A stretch of 64,000 nucleotides of DNA from Pelagerythrobacter marinus (GCF_009827515.1 NZ_WTYO01000001.1:663501-727500); one strand, 5' to 3'. Positions 11,473-21,563 are shown, numbered from the stretch's first letter. The notes: generated from the sequence alone by a model not told the origin. Numbers and translations: made by a program.

Positions 11473-11792
11473 TGGCCGCCGCGAAGATCAAGAAGGGCGA
11501 CAACGTCGTCGTGCTCTCGGGCAAGGACAAGGGCCGCACCGGCACCGTCCGCCAGGTCATGCCGAAGGAAGGCAAGATCGTGGTCGAGGGCATCAACGTC
11601 GCCGCCCGTCACCGCAAGCCGAGCCAGGCCAACCCGCAGGGTGGCATCGACCGCTTCGAAGCGCCGATGCCCATCTCCAAGGTGGCCGTGGCCGATCCCA
11701 AGGACGGCAAGCCGACCCGCGTCCGCTTCGAAGAGAAGGACGGGAAGAAGGTCCGCGTTGCCGTCAAGTCCGGGGAGACTATCGATGGCTGA
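11472..11792 (+). CDS. rplX: 50S ribosomal protein L24
   Basis: L24 starts 50S assembly. The ATG at 11472 is chosen because it overlaps the rplN stop and matches the family start ([20 protein letters not shown]). The 106 residues include the KOW motif. It overlaps rplE by 8 bases. Confidence 0.96.
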   Translation: MAAAKIKKGDNVVVLSGKDKGRTGTVRQVMPKEGKIVVEGINVAARHRKPSQANPQGGIDRFEAPMPISKVAVADPKDGKPTRVRFEEKDGKKVRVAVKSGETIDG

Positions 11793-12369
11793 CAAGTACA
11801 CCCCGCGCATGCGCGCCCGCTACGACGAGCAGATCGTCAAGGCGATGACCGAGAAGTTCGGTTACAAGAACCGCTTCGAGGTGCCGCGGCTCGAGAAGAT
11901 CACGCTCAACATGGGCGTGGGCGAGGCGAGCCAGGACAAGAAGAAGGTCCAGGTCGCTGCCGAGGAGATGGCCCTGATCGCCGGCCAGAAGCCGGTCATC
12001 ACCAAGGCCAAGAAGTCGATCGCGCAGTTCAAGCTGCGCGAAGGCATGCCGATCGGCTGCAAGGTCACCCTGCGCCGCGAACGCATGTACGAGTTCCTCG
12101 ACCGCCTGGTGACCATCGCCATGCCGCGCATCCGCGACTTCCGCGGGCTGAACCCGAAGAGCTTCGACGGGCGCGGCAACTACGCGATGGGCCTGAAGGA
12201 ACAGATCATCTTCCCCGAGATCAGCTACGACAGGATCGAGAAGGTCCGGGGCATGGATATCATCGTGACCACGACGGCGAAGACCGACGAGGAAGCCCGC
12301 GAACTGCTGCGCCTGTTCGGTTTCCCGTTCCCTGCAGAGCAGGCCGCCGAAGAGAAGGAGGCCGCGTGA
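11785..12369 (+). CDS. rplE: 50S ribosomal protein L5
   Basis: L5 carries 5S rRNA into the central protuberance. The start at ATG 11785 ([16 protein letters not shown]) lies inside rplX with GGGGAG upstream; the 194 residues include an acidic C-terminal extension ([10 protein letters not shown]) beyond the 179-residue E. coli form. It is coupled to rplX by the 8-base overlap. Confidence 0.97.
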   Translation: MADKYTPRMRARYDEQIVKAMTEKFGYKNRFEVPRLEKITLNMGVGEASQDKKKVQVAAEEMALIAGQKPVITKAKKSIAQFKLREGMPIGCKVTLRRERMYEFLDRLVTIAMPRIRDFRGLNPKSFDGRGNYAMGLKEQIIFPEISYDRIEKVRGMDIIVTTTAKTDEEARELLRLFGFPFPAEQAAEEKEAA

Positions 12370-12412
12370 GCGGCCCCCTGAACGCTAGGAAAGCAAAGAG
12401 AGCTTAAGTCCA

Positions 12413-12718
12413 ATGGCGAAACTGAGTTCCATCAACAAGAACGAGCGTCGCAAGAAGCTCGTGAAGAAGTACGCGGGCAAGTACGCCCGTCTGAAGGCGA
12501 TTGCCGACGACGAGTCGCTCGACGAGAGCGAACGCCTGATCGCGCGCCTGAAGATGGCGGAGATCCCGCGGAACGGAAATCCGACCCGCGTGCGCAATCG
12601 CTGCACCACCACCGGCCGCCCGCGCGGCTATTACCGCAAGTTCGGCCTCAACCGCATCGAACTGCGCGACCTCGGCAACAAGGGCCTGATTCCGGGCCTG
12701 ACCAAGTCGAGCTGGTGA
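12413..12718 (+). CDS. rpsN: 30S ribosomal protein S14, zinc-free form
   Basis: S14 is a late-assembling 30S head protein. The 101-residue product is the long form without the CxxC pairs of the zinc-binding form (the core reads [20 protein letters not shown]). The RBS is weak. It lies in the usual place between rplE and rpsH. Confidence 0.97.
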   Translation: MAKLSSINKNERRKKLVKKYAGKYARLKAIADDESLDESERLIARLKMAEIPRNGNPTRVRNRCTTTGRPRGYYRKFGLNRIELRDLGNKGLIPGLTKSSW

Positions 12719-12728
12719 GGACTGACAG

Positions 12729-13124
12729 ATGGCTATGACCGATCCCCTGGGTGACATGCTCACCCGCATCCGCAACGGCCAGCAGGCGAAGAAGGATTCC
12801 GTCCTCTCGCCGGCATCGAAGCTGCGTGCGAACGTGCTCGAGGTTCTTCAGCGTGAAGGCTACATCCGTGGCTACAGCGAGGATTCGACCGGCAAGCACC
12901 CCGCGCTGCGGATCGAACTGAAGTATTTCGAGGGCGAACCTGCGATCAAGCACGTCGCCCGCGTCTCCAAGCCCGGCCGCCGGATCTACTCGGGTTCCAA
13001 GGAACTGCCGACGGTGCGCAACGGCCTGGGCATCACCATCGTCTCGACGCCGAAGGGCGTGCTCTCGGACAACGAGGCGCGCACCCAGAACGTCGGCGGC
13101 GAAGTGCTGGCGGAGGTGTTCTGA
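12729..13124 (+). CDS. rpsH: 30S ribosomal protein S8
   Basis: S8 binds the 16S central domain and in E. coli represses the spc operon. The 131 residues include the C-terminal RNA-binding [13 protein letters not shown] region. GAGGA precedes the ATG. The TGA overlaps the rplF ATG by one base. Confidence 0.97.
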   Translation: MAMTDPLGDMLTRIRNGQQAKKDSVLSPASKLRANVLEVLQREGYIRGYSEDSTGKHPALRIELKYFEGEPAIKHVARVSKPGRRIYSGSKELPTVRNGLGITIVSTPKGVLSDNEARTQNVGGEVLAEVF

Positions 13125-13657
13125 TGAGCCGCATCGGCAAGAAGCCGGTGGCGATCCCGAGCGGGGTCACCGCCACGATCGACAACGGCACGCTGACCGT
13201 GAAGGGGCCGAAGGGCACCCTTTCGATGGGTCTTGTGGACGAAGTGGTCTACAAGCTCGAAGGCGACGAGATTTCGGTGCAGCCGGCCAACGACAGCCGC
13301 CGCTCGCGCGATTTCTGGGGAATGCAGCGCACGCTCGTCTCCAACCTCGTCGAAGGCGTCACCGAAGGCTATACCAAGGTGCTCGAGATCTCGGGCGTCG
13401 GCTATCGTGCGCAGGCCCAGGGCAAGAAGCTCAAGCTTCAGCTCGGCTTCAGCCACGACGTCGATCTCGACGTGCCCGAAGGCATCGAGGTGAAGACCCC
13501 GGATCAGACCACGGTCGAGATCAGCGGGATCGACAAGCAGTCCGTCGGGCAGTTCGCCGCAGAGATCCGCCGCTGGCGCAAGCCCGAACCCTACAAGGGC
13601 AAGGGCATCAAGTATCGCGGCGAGTACATCTTCCGCAAGGAAGGGAAGAAGAAGTAA
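13124..13657 (+). CDS. rplF: 50S ribosomal protein L6
   Basis: L6 lies near the sarcin-ricin loop and factor-binding site. The 177-residue protein is of normal length ([15 protein letters not shown]), ending with [10 protein letters not shown] and a basic tail. It starts in the rpsH stop with GGAGG upstream. Confidence 0.97.
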   Translation: MSRIGKKPVAIPSGVTATIDNGTLTVKGPKGTLSMGLVDEVVYKLEGDEISVQPANDSRRSRDFWGMQRTLVSNLVEGVTEGYTKVLEISGVGYRAQAQGKKLKLQLGFSHDVDLDVPEGIEVKTPDQTTVEISGIDKQSVGQFAAEIRRWRKPEPYKGKGIKYRGEYIFRKEGKKK

Positions 13658-13658
13658 G

Positions 13659-14003
13659 ATGGCCAAGCTTTCCCTTTTCGAACGCCGCCGTCGCCGTGTC
13701 CGCACGGCCCTGCGCAGCCGCGCCGGCGATCGCCCGCGCCTGTCGGTCCACCGGACCGGCAAGCACATCTACGCCCAGATCATCGACGACACCCAGGGCA
13801 AGACCCTGGCTGCCGCGTCGACCCTGGGCGGCAAGGCCTCGGGCGCCAATGTCGATGCTGCCAAGCAGGTCGGCAAGGATATCGCCGCGGCCGCCAAGAA
13901 GGCGGGCGTGACCACCGTCGTGTTCGATCGCGGCGGGTTCCTGTTCCACGGCCGCGTCAAGGCGCTGGCCGACGCCGCCCGCGAAGGCGGGCTGGAGTTC
14001 TGA
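13659..14003 (+). CDS. rplR: 50S ribosomal protein L18
   Basis: L18 binds 5S rRNA with L5. The 114 residues show [18 protein letters not shown] and the conserved C-terminal [20 protein letters not shown]. The gene begins 1 base after rplF and its TGA overlaps the rpsE start. Confidence 0.97.
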   Translation: MAKLSLFERRRRRVRTALRSRAGDRPRLSVHRTGKHIYAQIIDDTQGKTLAAASTLGGKASGANVDAAKQVGKDIAAAAKKAGVTTVVFDRGGFLFHGRVKALADAAREGGLEF

Positions 14004-14863
14004 TGATGGCTGAAGAAAACAAGACCGAAAACACCGAGACGCCGAAGGTCGAGGAGACCAAGGTCGAAGAGACCAAGGCCGAAACGGTCGAAGCCAAGGC
14101 GGAAACCGAGCACGCCGTGAGCGAGGAGCCGAAGATCGACAACGCGGGTTCCACCCCGACGTCGACCACGGCGCCGACCGAGGCGGCCGAGAACCAGTCG
14201 GCGGCTTCGGGCGATCCGGCCCAGCCGCGCGGTCGCGGCCGGGGCGGGCGCGACGGCGGTGACCGTGGCGGTCGCGGCCGGGGCCGCGGGCGCGACGATC
14301 GTCGCGGCGGCCGGCGCGAGGAAGAAGACGACGGCATCATCGAGAAGCTCGTCCACATCAACCGCGTCAGCAAGACGGTGAAGGGCGGCAAGCGCTTCGG
14401 TTTCGCGGCGCTGGTCGTGGTCGGCGACGGTTCGGGCCGGGTGGGCTTCGGCCACGGCAAGGCCCGCGAGGTGCCCGAGGCGATCTCCAAGGCGACCGCT
14501 TCGGCGCGCAAGAAGATGATCCGCGTTCCGCTGAAGGAAGGCCGCACGCTGCACCACGACGGCAATGGCCGTTTCGGTGCCGGCAAGGTCACCGTTCGCA
14601 CCGCACCTCCGGGGACCGGCATCATCGCCGGCGGCCCGATGCGCGCCGTGTTCGAAAGCCTGGGCGTTTCCGACGTCGTGACCAAGTCGGTCGGCACGTC
14701 CAACCCCTACAACATGATCCGCGCCACGTTCGCCGCGCTGCAGGACCAGACTTCGCCGAAGTCGGTTGCCCAGCGCCGCGGCAAGAAGGTCGCCGACCTT
14801 CTCGGTCGCGGTGGCGCCAGCGAGGCGGAGGCTGAAGCCGACGCCGCCGCGATTGCGGAGTAA
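14003..14863 (+). CDS. rpsE: 30S ribosomal protein S5 with long N-terminal extension
   Basis: S5 controls decoding accuracy and mRNA unwinding. The conserved S5 body starts only near residue 110 ([20 protein letters not shown]). In front of it are about 75 acidic residues (Glu/Thr/Ala/Lys) and an Arg-Gly tract at residues 76-104. The 286-residue total far exceeds the 167 of E. coli. ATG 14003 overlaps the rplR stop; ATG 14006 is an alternative that removes one residue. Confidence 0.95.
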   Translation: MMAEENKTENTETPKVEETKVEETKAETVEAKAETEHAVSEEPKIDNAGSTPTSTTAPTEAAENQSAASGDPAQPRGRGRGGRDGGDRGGRGRGRGRDDRRGGRREEEDDGIIEKLVHINRVSKTVKGGKRFGFAALVVVGDGSGRVGFGHGKAREVPEAISKATASARKKMIRVPLKEGRTLHHDGNGRFGAGKVTVRTAPPGTGIIAGGPMRAVFESLGVSDVVTKSVGTSNPYNMIRATFAALQDQTSPKSVAQRRGKKVADLLGRGGASEAEAEADAAAIAE

Positions 14864-14868
14864 GTTCG

Positions 14869-15054
14869 ATGGCCAAAGCGAAAACCATCAAGATCAAGCA
14901 GGTCGGTTCGCCGATCCGCCGCCCGGAAGCCCAGAAGAAGATCCTGGTCGGCCTGGGCCTCGACAAGATGCACAAGGTCGTCGAACGCCAGGACACCCCC
15001 GAGGTGCGCGGCGCGATCGCCAAGATCCCGCATCTCGTGGCGATCGTCGACTGA
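14869..15054 (+). CDS. rpmD: 50S ribosomal protein L30
   Basis: L30 is a small 50S protein. The 61-residue product reads [18 protein letters not shown] and contains the LGL-KMHK core typical of the family. GGAG lies at the end of rpsE. It is followed by a structured 165-base spacer before rplO. Confidence 0.96.
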   Translation: MAKAKTIKIKQVGSPIRRPEAQKKILVGLGLDKMHKVVERQDTPEVRGAIAKIPHLVAIVD

Positions 15055-15060
15055 CCGGCC

Positions 15061-15084
15061 GGCCCCTGCCGCGAGGCGGGGGCC
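15061..15084 (+). other. strong hairpin after rpmD
   Basis: Ten base pairs (15061-15070 with 15075-15084, one G-U) close a GCGA tetraloop of the GNRA type. There is no T run, so it may be a stability or protein-binding element rather than a terminator. Confidence 0.55.
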
Positions 15085-15153
15085 ACCGGCAGCGCCGGCG
15101 CGTTACGACCGCCGGCGTTGTGATCGTCGGCACGTGTAATCGTCGGCACTGGG

Positions 15154-15184
15154 CTCCCACCGCGCGTGGGGCTCGTGATTTTTT
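15154..15184 (+). terminator. possible weak terminator or attenuator before rplO
   Basis: CCCAC and GTGGG (extended by one G-T pair) form a short stem around 15156-15171, followed a few bases later by six T residues (15179-15184). The stem is short, so full termination is doubtful; partial attenuation is possible. Confidence 0.35.
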
Positions 15185-15219
15185 GAAGCGCGAAGAAAAG
15201 CGAAAGCGAGTGCAGGATT

Positions 15220-15711
15220 ATGAAACTTAACGACATCCGCGACAACGAAGGCGCCCGCCACCGGAAGATCCGCGTCGGGCGCGGCATCGGTTCGGGCAAG
15301 GGCAAGACCGGTGGCCGGGGCCAGAAGGGCCAGAAGAGCCGTTCGGGCGTGGCCATCAAGGGCTTCGAGGGCGGCCAGATGCCGCTGCACATGCGCCTGC
15401 CGAAGCGCGGCTTCAACAACCCGTTCGGCAAGGACTACGCCGAAGTGAACCTGGGCATGGTCCAGAAGTTCATCGACGCGGGCAAGCTCGATGCCAAGAA
15501 GGTCGTCGATCACGAAGCGCTGAAGGCCGCGGGCCTCGCGCGCGGCGGCAAGGACGGCGTGCGCCTTCTGGGCAAGGGCGAGCTGAAGGCCAAGGTCCAG
15601 TTCAAGGTCGCCGGCGCATCCAAGGGCGCCGTGTCGGCGGTCGAGAAGGCCGGCGGTTCGGTCGAGGTGATCGCGCCGAAGAAGGCCGCCGACGGCGACA
15701 GCGCCGAGTAA
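15220..15711 (+). CDS. rplO: 50S ribosomal protein L15
   Basis: L15 is a 50S assembly protein rich in Gly, Arg and Lys. The 163 residues show [20 protein letters not shown] and the [18 protein letters not shown] loop. AGGA precedes the ATG. It is placed before secY as usual. Confidence 0.97.
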   Translation: MKLNDIRDNEGARHRKIRVGRGIGSGKGKTGGRGQKGQKSRSGVAIKGFEGGQMPLHMRLPKRGFNNPFGKDYAEVNLGMVQKFIDAGKLDAKKVVDHEALKAAGLARGGKDGVRLLGKGELKAKVQFKVAGASKGAVSAVEKAGGSVEVIAPKKAADGDSAE

Positions 15712-15816
15712 GCGGGAAAAATAGGGGCGGGGGGTTCGACAACGTGCCCCCCGCACCCTATCTAGCCTGTCCGAGCCGGGAGGGTCCGGCGCCGAGTTAG
15801 GGCACAAGCATTTCTC

Positions 15817-17181
15817 ATGGCATCACGCGCGGACAATATCGCGAGCAATCTCAGCCTCGCCAACTTCTCGAAGGCGACCGAGCTCAAGAACCGGATCTGG
15901 TTCACGATCGGGGCGCTGATCGTGTTCCGTTTCCTCAGCTTCGTGCCGCTGCCGGGTGTGAACCCGCTGGTGCTGCAGGACCTGTATGACACCGCGCGGG
16001 GCGGCATCCTCGACCTGTTCAACACCTTCTCGGGCGGTTCGCTCGAACGCATGAGCCTGATCGCGCTCGGCGTCATGCCCTACATCACGGCCTCGATCGT
16101 GGTGCAGCTGGCCGCCGCGCTCCATCCCTCGCTCGCCGCGCTGAAGAAGGAAGGCGCCACCGGGCGCCAGAAGCTGAACCAGTACACCCGTTACGGCACG
16201 GTCTTCCTCTGCGCGATCCAGGGCTGGTTCCTGGCTTCCGGGCTCGAGGCCTATGCCGCGCAGAGCGGCCTCCAGGCCGTGGTCCAGCCGGGGATGATGT
16301 TCCGCGTCGGCGCGGTCGTCAGCCTCGTCGGCGGGACGATGTTCCTCCTCTGGCTGGGCGAACAGATCACCAGCCGCGGGATCGGCAACGGCGTGTCGCT
16401 GATCATCATGGCCGGCATTGTCGCCCAGTTCCCCGGTTTTGCGGCGAACATGTTCGAAGGCGGCCGCAGCGGCTCGATCTCGCCCGTCATCATCGTCGGC
16501 TTCGTCGCGATGGTCGTGATCCTGATCCTGTTCATCTGCTTCATGGAGCGTGCGCAGCGGCGCCTGCTGATCCAGTATCCCAAGCGCGCGACGCAGCGGG
16601 GCGGGATGCAGGCCGATCGCAGCCACCTGCCGCTCAAGCTCAACACCGCGGGCGTCATCCCGCCGATCTTCGCCAGTTCGCTGCTGCTCCTGCCGCTGAC
16701 GATCAGTCAGTTCGCCGGCAACCAGGTCGATACCGAGAGCACGTTCGGCAGCGCGATCGTCTGGCTGAACCAGTATCTCGCGCACGGGCAGCCGATCTAC
16801 ATGCTGCTCTATGCGATCGGGATCATCTTCTTCTGCTTCTTCTACACCGCCGTGGTCTTCAACCCGGAGGAGACGAGCGAGAACCTGAAGAAGAACGGCG
16901 GCTTCATTCCCGGCATCCGCCCGGGCAAGCGGACCGCCGAGTATCTGGATTACGTTCTCACCCGCATCACCGTGATCGGTGCGATCTACCTGACCCTGGT
17001 CTGCGTGATCCCCGAGTACATGATCGCGCAGACGGGCATCCCGCTGTTCCTCGGCGGTACGAGCCTGCTGATCGTGGTCAACGTCACGGTCGACACGATC
17101 AGCCAGATCCAGTCGCACCTGCTGGCGCACCAGTATGGCGACCTGATCAAGAAGGCGAAGCTGAAAGGCCGCATGCGCTGA
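15817..17181 (+). CDS. secY: preprotein translocase subunit SecY
   Basis: SecY is the membrane channel of the general secretion pathway. The 454-residue protein has about ten hydrophobic segments and conserved stretches including LGVMPYITASIVVQL and the C-terminal cytoplasmic loop with PGKRTAEYLD. ATG 15817 fits the family start. It lies between rplO and adk as in many proteobacteria. Confidence 0.97.
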   Translation: MASRADNIASNLSLANFSKATELKNRIWFTIGALIVFRFLSFVPLPGVNPLVLQDLYDTARGGILDLFNTFSGGSLERMSLIALGVMPYITASIVVQLAAALHPSLAALKKEGATGRQKLNQYTRYGTVFLCAIQGWFLASGLEAYAAQSGLQAVVQPGMMFRVGAVVSLVGGTMFLLWLGEQITSRGIGNGVSLIIMAGIVAQFPGFAANMFEGGRSGSISPVIIVGFVAMVVILILFICFMERAQRRLLIQYPKRATQRGGMQADRSHLPLKLNTAGVIPPIFASSLLLLPLTISQFAGNQVDTESTFGSAIVWLNQYLAHGQPIYMLLYAIGIIFFCFFYTAVVFNPEETSENLKKNGGFIPGIRPGKRTAEYLDYVLTRITVIGAIYLTLVCVIPEYMIAQTGIPLFLGGTSLLIVVNVTVDTISQIQSHLLAHQYGDLIKKAKLKGRMR

Positions 17182-17211
17182 TCGCAACCGCCAGGAAATA
17201 GGGGAAGCGGC

Positions 17212-17856
17212 TTGGATATCATCCTTCTCGGGCCTCCGGGGGCAGGCAAGGGCACGCAGGCGCAGCGCCTGGAGCAGCGCCACGGCATGCGGCAGCTGTC
17301 CACCGGCGACATGCTGCGCGGCGCGGTGCGCGCCGGTACGCCGGTGGGCATCAAGGCGAAGGCGGTCATGGATCGCGGGGAGCTGGTCTCGGACGAGATC
17401 GTTTCCGAGCTGATCGATGCCGAACTGACCGCGATGGGCGACGATGTCGGCGCGATCTTCGACGGCTATCCGCGCACGGCCGCGCAGGCGAGCGCGCTCG
17501 ACGAGATCCTCGCCCGGCACGGCCGCTCGCTGGACCACGTGATCGAGCTGGTCGTGGACGAGGACGCGCTGGTCGAACGGATCACCGGCCGCTTCACGTG
17601 CGCCAATTGCGGCGCGGGCTATCACGATTCGTTCAAGCAGCCGGCGAAGCCCGGCGTGTGCGACGAATGCGGCGCGACCGAGTTCAAGCGCCGGCCCGAC
17701 GACAACGAGGAAACGGTCCGCACGCGCATGGTCGAATATCGCGCCAAGACCGCGCCGATCCTGCCGATCTACGAAGAACGCGGCATCGTCAGCCGGGTGG
17801 ACGGGATGCAGGCGATCGACGAAGTCACCGGGAATATCGACGCCGTCCTGGCATAG
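17212..17856 (+). CDS. adk: adenylate kinase, zinc-lid type
   Basis: Adk interconverts ATP, AMP and two ADP. The start is a TTG (17212): GGGGA lies 7 bases upstream and the family begins at once with MDIILLGPPGAGKGT. The lid holds Cys130, Cys133, Cys150 and Cys153 in a CxxC...CxxC arrangement, indicating the zinc-binding lid that Gram-positive enzymes have and E. coli lacks. The length, 214 residues, is normal. It is followed by a secreted protein rather than directly by rpsM. Confidence 0.96.
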   Translation: MDIILLGPPGAGKGTQAQRLEQRHGMRQLSTGDMLRGAVRAGTPVGIKAKAVMDRGELVSDEIVSELIDAELTAMGDDVGAIFDGYPRTAAQASALDEILARHGRSLDHVIELVVDEDALVERITGRFTCANCGAGYHDSFKQPAKPGVCDECGATEFKRRPDDNEETVRTRMVEYRAKTAPILPIYEERGIVSRVDGMQAIDEVTGNIDAVLA

Positions 17857-17924
17857 CGATGCGCCCGGGCTTTGCCTCGTGCGTCCGGTTGTGGAATAGC
17901 TGCCGGCGCGAGGGAGGATTACCG

Positions 17925-18707
17925 ATGGCGATGCGCTCCACCACCACACCCCGGGCGGCCCGCGCCGCCGGCACCCGTGGCCTTGCCGCTATGCTGGCTG
18001 CCGCGGCGCTGGCCCAGGCCGGCCCCGCCGCGGCGGAAGTGGTCGAGGCGGGCGAGGGGACCTTCGTCACCCGCCATGTCCGCGTGGTCGAAGCGAGCCC
18101 GCGCGAAGCGTGGATGGCGCTGATTTCCCCGGCGCGCTGGTGGAGCGACGGCCACACCTGGTCGGGCGATGCCGCCAACCTGACCCTCACGCCCCAGGCG
18201 GGCGGCTGTTTCTGCGAACGCATCCCCGAAGTCGATACCGCCGAGACGGTCGGCCTTGCCGGCAGCGTCCGGCACATGGAAGTGATCTATGCCGCGCCCG
18301 ACAGCGCGCTGCGGATGCGCGGCGCGCTGGGCCCGTTGCAGAGCGAGGCCGTGACCGGCGTGCTGACGATCGCCTTCGACGCGCAGGAAGACGGGACGGC
18401 CGTGACCTTCGAATATGTCGTCGGTGGCTACATGCGGTATGAAACCGCGAAAATCGCGGCCGCGGTGGACGCCGTGATCGCCCAGCAGCTCGACGGTCTG
18501 GCCACGCTGCTCGGCCCCGCCGACTCCCCGGCGGCTCCTGAACAGCCGGCGGAACAGCCCGAAGAAGCGGGCGCCGCCGGCGAAGAGGGCGAAGAGGCCG
18601 CGCCAGATGCGGACGAGGGGGCAGGCGCGGGCGCGGGCGAGGGCGCGCGCGAGGCGCCTGCGCGCGAAAGCGTCGAGCAGGCTTTCGAGGACTTGTCGGA
18701 CGGCTGA
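17925..18707 (+). CDS. secreted SRPBCC (START-like) domain protein
   Basis: ATG 17925 follows GGGAGG and gives 260 residues. An N-terminal signal peptide (cleavage near residue 38, after PAAA) precedes a START/Aha1-like domain with EAWMALISPARWWSDGHTWSG and AGGCFCER. The last 70 or so residues are Glu/Ala/Gly-rich and probably disordered. The domain commonly binds small hydrophobic ligands; the ligand here is unknown. Its position between adk and rpsM is not part of the classical alpha operon. It may share the adk transcript, while a promoter candidate follows it. Confidence 0.8.
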   Translation: MAMRSTTTPRAARAAGTRGLAAMLAAAALAQAGPAAAEVVEAGEGTFVTRHVRVVEASPREAWMALISPARWWSDGHTWSGDAANLTLTPQAGGCFCERIPEVDTAETVGLAGSVRHMEVIYAAPDSALRMRGALGPLQSEAVTGVLTIAFDAQEDGTAVTFEYVVGGYMRYETAKIAAAVDAVIAQQLDGLATLLGPADSPAAPEQPAEQPEEAGAAGEEGEEAAPDADEGAGAGAGEGAREAPARESVEQAFEDLSDG

Positions 18708-18752
18708 CCCGCCGGTGCGCCCGCGGGGCGTGGTAAACGCGGCCGAAGCCTT

Positions 18753-18781
18753 TTGACCGCAGGGCAAAGCTGATATACGCT
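18753..18781 (+). promoter_or_regulatory. candidate promoter for rpsM-rpsK-rpoA-rplQ
   Basis: TTGACC at 18753-18758 is followed by an AT-rich GATATACGCT at 18772-18781, giving TATACG at 15 bases or TACGCT at 17 bases. It is the most AT-rich spot in this leader. Strength and exact -10 are uncertain. Confidence 0.45.
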
Positions 18782-18800
18782 GACCTTGCAGCCAGCCCCT

Positions 18801-18821
18801 CACCGCCCGCATCGGGCGGTG
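18801..18821 (+). other. leader hairpin before rpsM
   Basis: A perfect 9-bp stem (18801-18809 with 18813-18821) closes the 3-base loop CAT about 20 bases downstream of the promoter candidate. It could be an attenuator or an RNA target for ribosomal-protein feedback; there is no T run. Confidence 0.5.
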
Positions 18822-19056
18822 TGACGGTATGCGCGCGCATGGCTGTTGACGCGCGAGGAGAATCGCCCTAAGCGCGCTCTTCATTCGGCATTTGCGGGGT
18901 AGTTCGAGAGGCGGCAGCATGAAACGCGCGCCATTCGGACTTTTTGCCATTTCCGGCATTCGTCTTTCGCCGATGAACGATAGCGTTGAGATAGGGGAGG
19001 CCGAGTGCTCGCGTGGCGAGCCGGCCGGTCGGCCCCTGTGGAGCATGGAGAAGTAA

Positions 19057-19425
19057 GTGGCTCGTATTGCCGGGGTAAACATCCCCACCAACAAGCGCGT
19101 GATCATCGCGCTCACCTACATTCACGGTATCGGCCGCACCACGGCCGTGCAGATTGCCGACAAGCTCGGCATCGATCATTCCCGCCGCGTTCAGGACCTG
19201 AGCGACGCGGAGATCCTGCAGATCCGCGAGACGATCGACTCCGACTACCAGGTCGAGGGCGATCTTCGCCGCAACACCGCGATGAACATCAAGCGCCTGA
19301 TGGACCTGCGTTCGTATCGTGGCCTGCGCCACCGCGCCGGCCTGCCCGTCCGCGGGCAGCGCACGCACACCAACGCCCGCACCCGCAAGGGCAAGGCGAA
19401 GCCCATCGCGGGCAAGAAGAAGTAA
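19057..19425 (+). CDS. rpsM: 30S ribosomal protein S13
   Basis: S13 is at the top of the 30S head and contacts P-site tRNA and the 50S subunit. The start is a GTG (19057) with GGAG upstream, giving [20 protein letters not shown] and 122 residues. The C-terminal [17 protein letters not shown] tail is intact. It is the first gene of the alpha cluster. Confidence 0.97.
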   Translation: MARIAGVNIPTNKRVIIALTYIHGIGRTTAVQIADKLGIDHSRRVQDLSDAEILQIRETIDSDYQVEGDLRRNTAMNIKRLMDLRSYRGLRHRAGLPVRGQRTHTNARTRKGKAKPIAGKKK

Positions 19426-19487
19426 GCGAACGCTTTTCGCAAGGCTTCGCTTTCAGTCACTTCTTTTAAGAACAGGATACCGAACCA

Positions 19488-19877
19488 ATGGCACGCGAAC
19501 CCGGCCGGATCAGGCGGCGCGACAAGAAGAACATCTCGAGCGGCGTCGCGCACATCAACGCCAGCTTCAACAACACCATGATCACCATCACCGATGCGCA
19601 GGGCAATGCGATCAGCTGGTCCAGTGCCGGCATGATGGGCTTCAAGGGTAGCCGCAAGTCGACGCCCTATGCCGCCCAGGTCGCTGCCGACGATGCCGGC
19701 AAGAAGGCGGCGGAACACGGCGTGCGCACGCTGGAAGTCGAAGTGAAGGGCCCGGGGTCGGGGCGCGAGAGCGCGCTGCGCGGTCTCGCCGCGGTCGGCT
19801 TCACGATCACCTCGATCCGCGACGTTACCCCGATCCCGCACAACGGGGTGAGGCCGTCGAAGCGCCGCCGCGTCTGA
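19488..19877 (+). CDS. rpsK: 30S ribosomal protein S11
   Basis: S11 lies on the 30S platform near the E site. The 129-residue protein has [20 protein letters not shown] and the C-terminal [22 protein letters not shown] lies upstream. It is in normal order between rpsM and rpoA. Confidence 0.97.
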   Translation: MAREPGRIRRRDKKNISSGVAHINASFNNTMITITDAQGNAISWSSAGMMGFKGSRKSTPYAAQVAADDAGKKAAEHGVRTLEVEVKGPGSGRESALRGLAAVGFTITSIRDVTPIPHNGVRPSKRRRV

Positions 19878-19989
19878 TCCGTACCTGCCCGGCGGCCTGG
19901 CGTTCGACGCGAGGCCGCCGACCCTGACGGACCGGACGCGCCCACCAGCGCAGCCGGTCCCGCCCGTATTAGAACCCTAGGGGAAATCC

Positions 19990-21045
19990 ATGGCCGTCAA
20001 CACCAAGAACTGGCAGGAACTCAAGAAGCCCAACAGCCTCGAAATTAAGGCCGTAGGCGACAAATCGCGCAAGGCCACCTTCGTCGCGGAACCCCTCGAA
20101 CGCGGCTTCGGCCTGACGCTCGGCAACGCGCTGCGTCGCGTGCTTCTCTCCAGCCTCCAGGGCGCGGCGATCACCTCGATCAAGATCGAGAACGTGCTGC
20201 ACGAGTTCTCCTCGCTGGCCGGCGTGCGCGAGGACGTGACCGACATCGTGCTCAACGTCAAGCAGATCGCGCTCAAGATGGAAGGCGAAGGCCCCAAGCG
20301 GCTCCAGCTGAACAAGACCGGCCCCGGCGAAGTGACCGCCGGCGACATCGCCGTTTCGGGCGATATCGAGGTGATGAACAAGGATCTCGTGATCTGTCAT
20401 CTCGACGAGGGCGCGAACCTGAGCATGGAACTCACCGCCGACACCGGCAAGGGCTATGTCCCCGCGGTCCAGAACCGTCCGGCCGATGCGCCGATCGGCC
20501 TGATCCCGGTCGACTCGCTCTATTCGCCCGTGCGCCAGGTCAGCTACAAGGTCGAGGCGGCCCGCGTCGGCCAGGAACTCGATTTCGACAAGCTGAACCT
20601 CACGGTCGAAACCGACGGCACCGTCACCCCCGAAGACGCCGTGGCCTATGCCGCGCGCATCCTGCAGGACCAGCTGACGCTGTTCGTCCACTTCGAGGAA
20701 GGCATTCCGCAGCCGAGCTCGGCCATGATCGGCCAGGCCGCGCAGCCGGAAGAAAGCGACGCCAACCAGCTCAACCGCTACCTGCTCAAGAAGGTGGACG
20801 AGCTGGAGCTGTCGGTCCGCAGCGCCAATTGCCTGAAGAACGACAACATCATCTACATCGGCGACCTGGTCCAGAAGACCGAGGCCGAGATGCTCCGCAC
20901 GCCGAACTTTGGCCGCAAGTCGCTGAACGAGATCAAGGAAGTGCTCTCGTCGATGGGTCTGCGCCTCGGCATGGACATCCCGGGCTGGCCGCCTGAGAAC
21001 ATCGAGGAAATGGCCAAGAAGCTCGAACAGGAACTTCTGGGCTGA
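19990..21045 (+). CDS. rpoA: RNA polymerase alpha subunit
   Basis: The alpha subunit starts RNA polymerase assembly and binds UP elements and activators. The 351-residue product has the N-terminal dimer domain ([20 protein letters not shown]) and a full C-terminal domain ([33 protein letters not shown]). AGGGG precedes the ATG. It is slightly longer than the 329 residues of E. coli. Confidence 0.98.
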   Translation: MAVNTKNWQELKKPNSLEIKAVGDKSRKATFVAEPLERGFGLTLGNALRRVLLSSLQGAAITSIKIENVLHEFSSLAGVREDVTDIVLNVKQIALKMEGEGPKRLQLNKTGPGEVTAGDIAVSGDIEVMNKDLVICHLDEGANLSMELTADTGKGYVPAVQNRPADAPIGLIPVDSLYSPVRQVSYKVEAARVGQELDFDKLNLTVETDGTVTPEDAVAYAARILQDQLTLFVHFEEGIPQPSSAMIGQAAQPEESDANQLNRYLLKKVDELELSVRSANCLKNDNIIYIGDLVQKTEAEMLRTPNFGRKSLNEIKEVLSSMGLRLGMDIPGWPPENIEEMAKKLEQELLG

Positions 21046-21140
21046 TACGGGTTCCGGCGGCGCGCCCCCCATGACGGGAAAGCGCCGCCAGCACTGGGCT
21101 ACCTCGCACGGGCCCTTTTCGAACGAAGGAATATATCGAG

Positions 21141-21563
21141 ATGCGTCACAAGATTTCCGGCCGCAAGCTGCAGCGCAAGACCGGCCACCGCAAGGCCCTG
21201 TTCCGCAACATGGCCACCGCGCTGATCAAGCACGAGCAGATCCTGACCACGGCTCCCAAGGCCAAGGAACTGCGCCCCTACGTCGAAAAGCTGATCACGC
21301 TGGCCAAGCGCGGCGGGCTCAGCAACCGCCGCCTGGCGATGAGCCGCCTGGGCGACGAGACGCAGCTGAAGAAGCTGTTCGACGTCCTGGCCGAGCGTTA
21401 CGCCGATCGCGACGGGGGCTACACCCGCGTGATCAAGGCCGGCTATCGCGACAGCGACGCGGCGCAGATGGCGGTGATCGAGCTGGTCGACCGCGACGTT
21501 GAGGCGAAGGGCCAGGACTCGGGTCCGATCACGAGCGACGAAGACACTTTCGAGGACGCGTAA
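21141..21563 (+). CDS. rplQ: 50S ribosomal protein L17
   Basis: L17 is a 50S assembly protein near the tunnel exit. The conserved part starts [20 protein letters not shown]. The 140 residues include a C-terminal acidic extension of about 20 residues (ending SDEDTFEDA). It ends the ribosomal block and is followed by a clear terminator. Confidence 0.97.
   Translation: MRHKISGRKLQRKTGHRKALFRNMATALIKHEQILTTAPKAKELRPYVEKLITLAKRGGLSNRRLAMSRLGDETQLKKLFDVLAERYADRDGGYTRVIKAGYRDSDAAQMAVIELVDRDVEAKGQDSGPITSDEDTFEDA

Larger units (their letters stand above)
18708..19056 (+). other. alpha-operon leader, no gene seen
   Basis: This 349-base gap before rpsM contains a promoter candidate and a strong hairpin (listed separately). 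The remainder includes a second TTGAC (18846-18850) without a clear -10. No protein frame with a plausible RBS was found. Confidence 0.5.

Noticed and set aside
15823-17949. A 708-codon minus-strand open frame
   Set aside because: It runs opposite secY and adk and has the His/Asp/Arg-rich composition of an antisense shadow.
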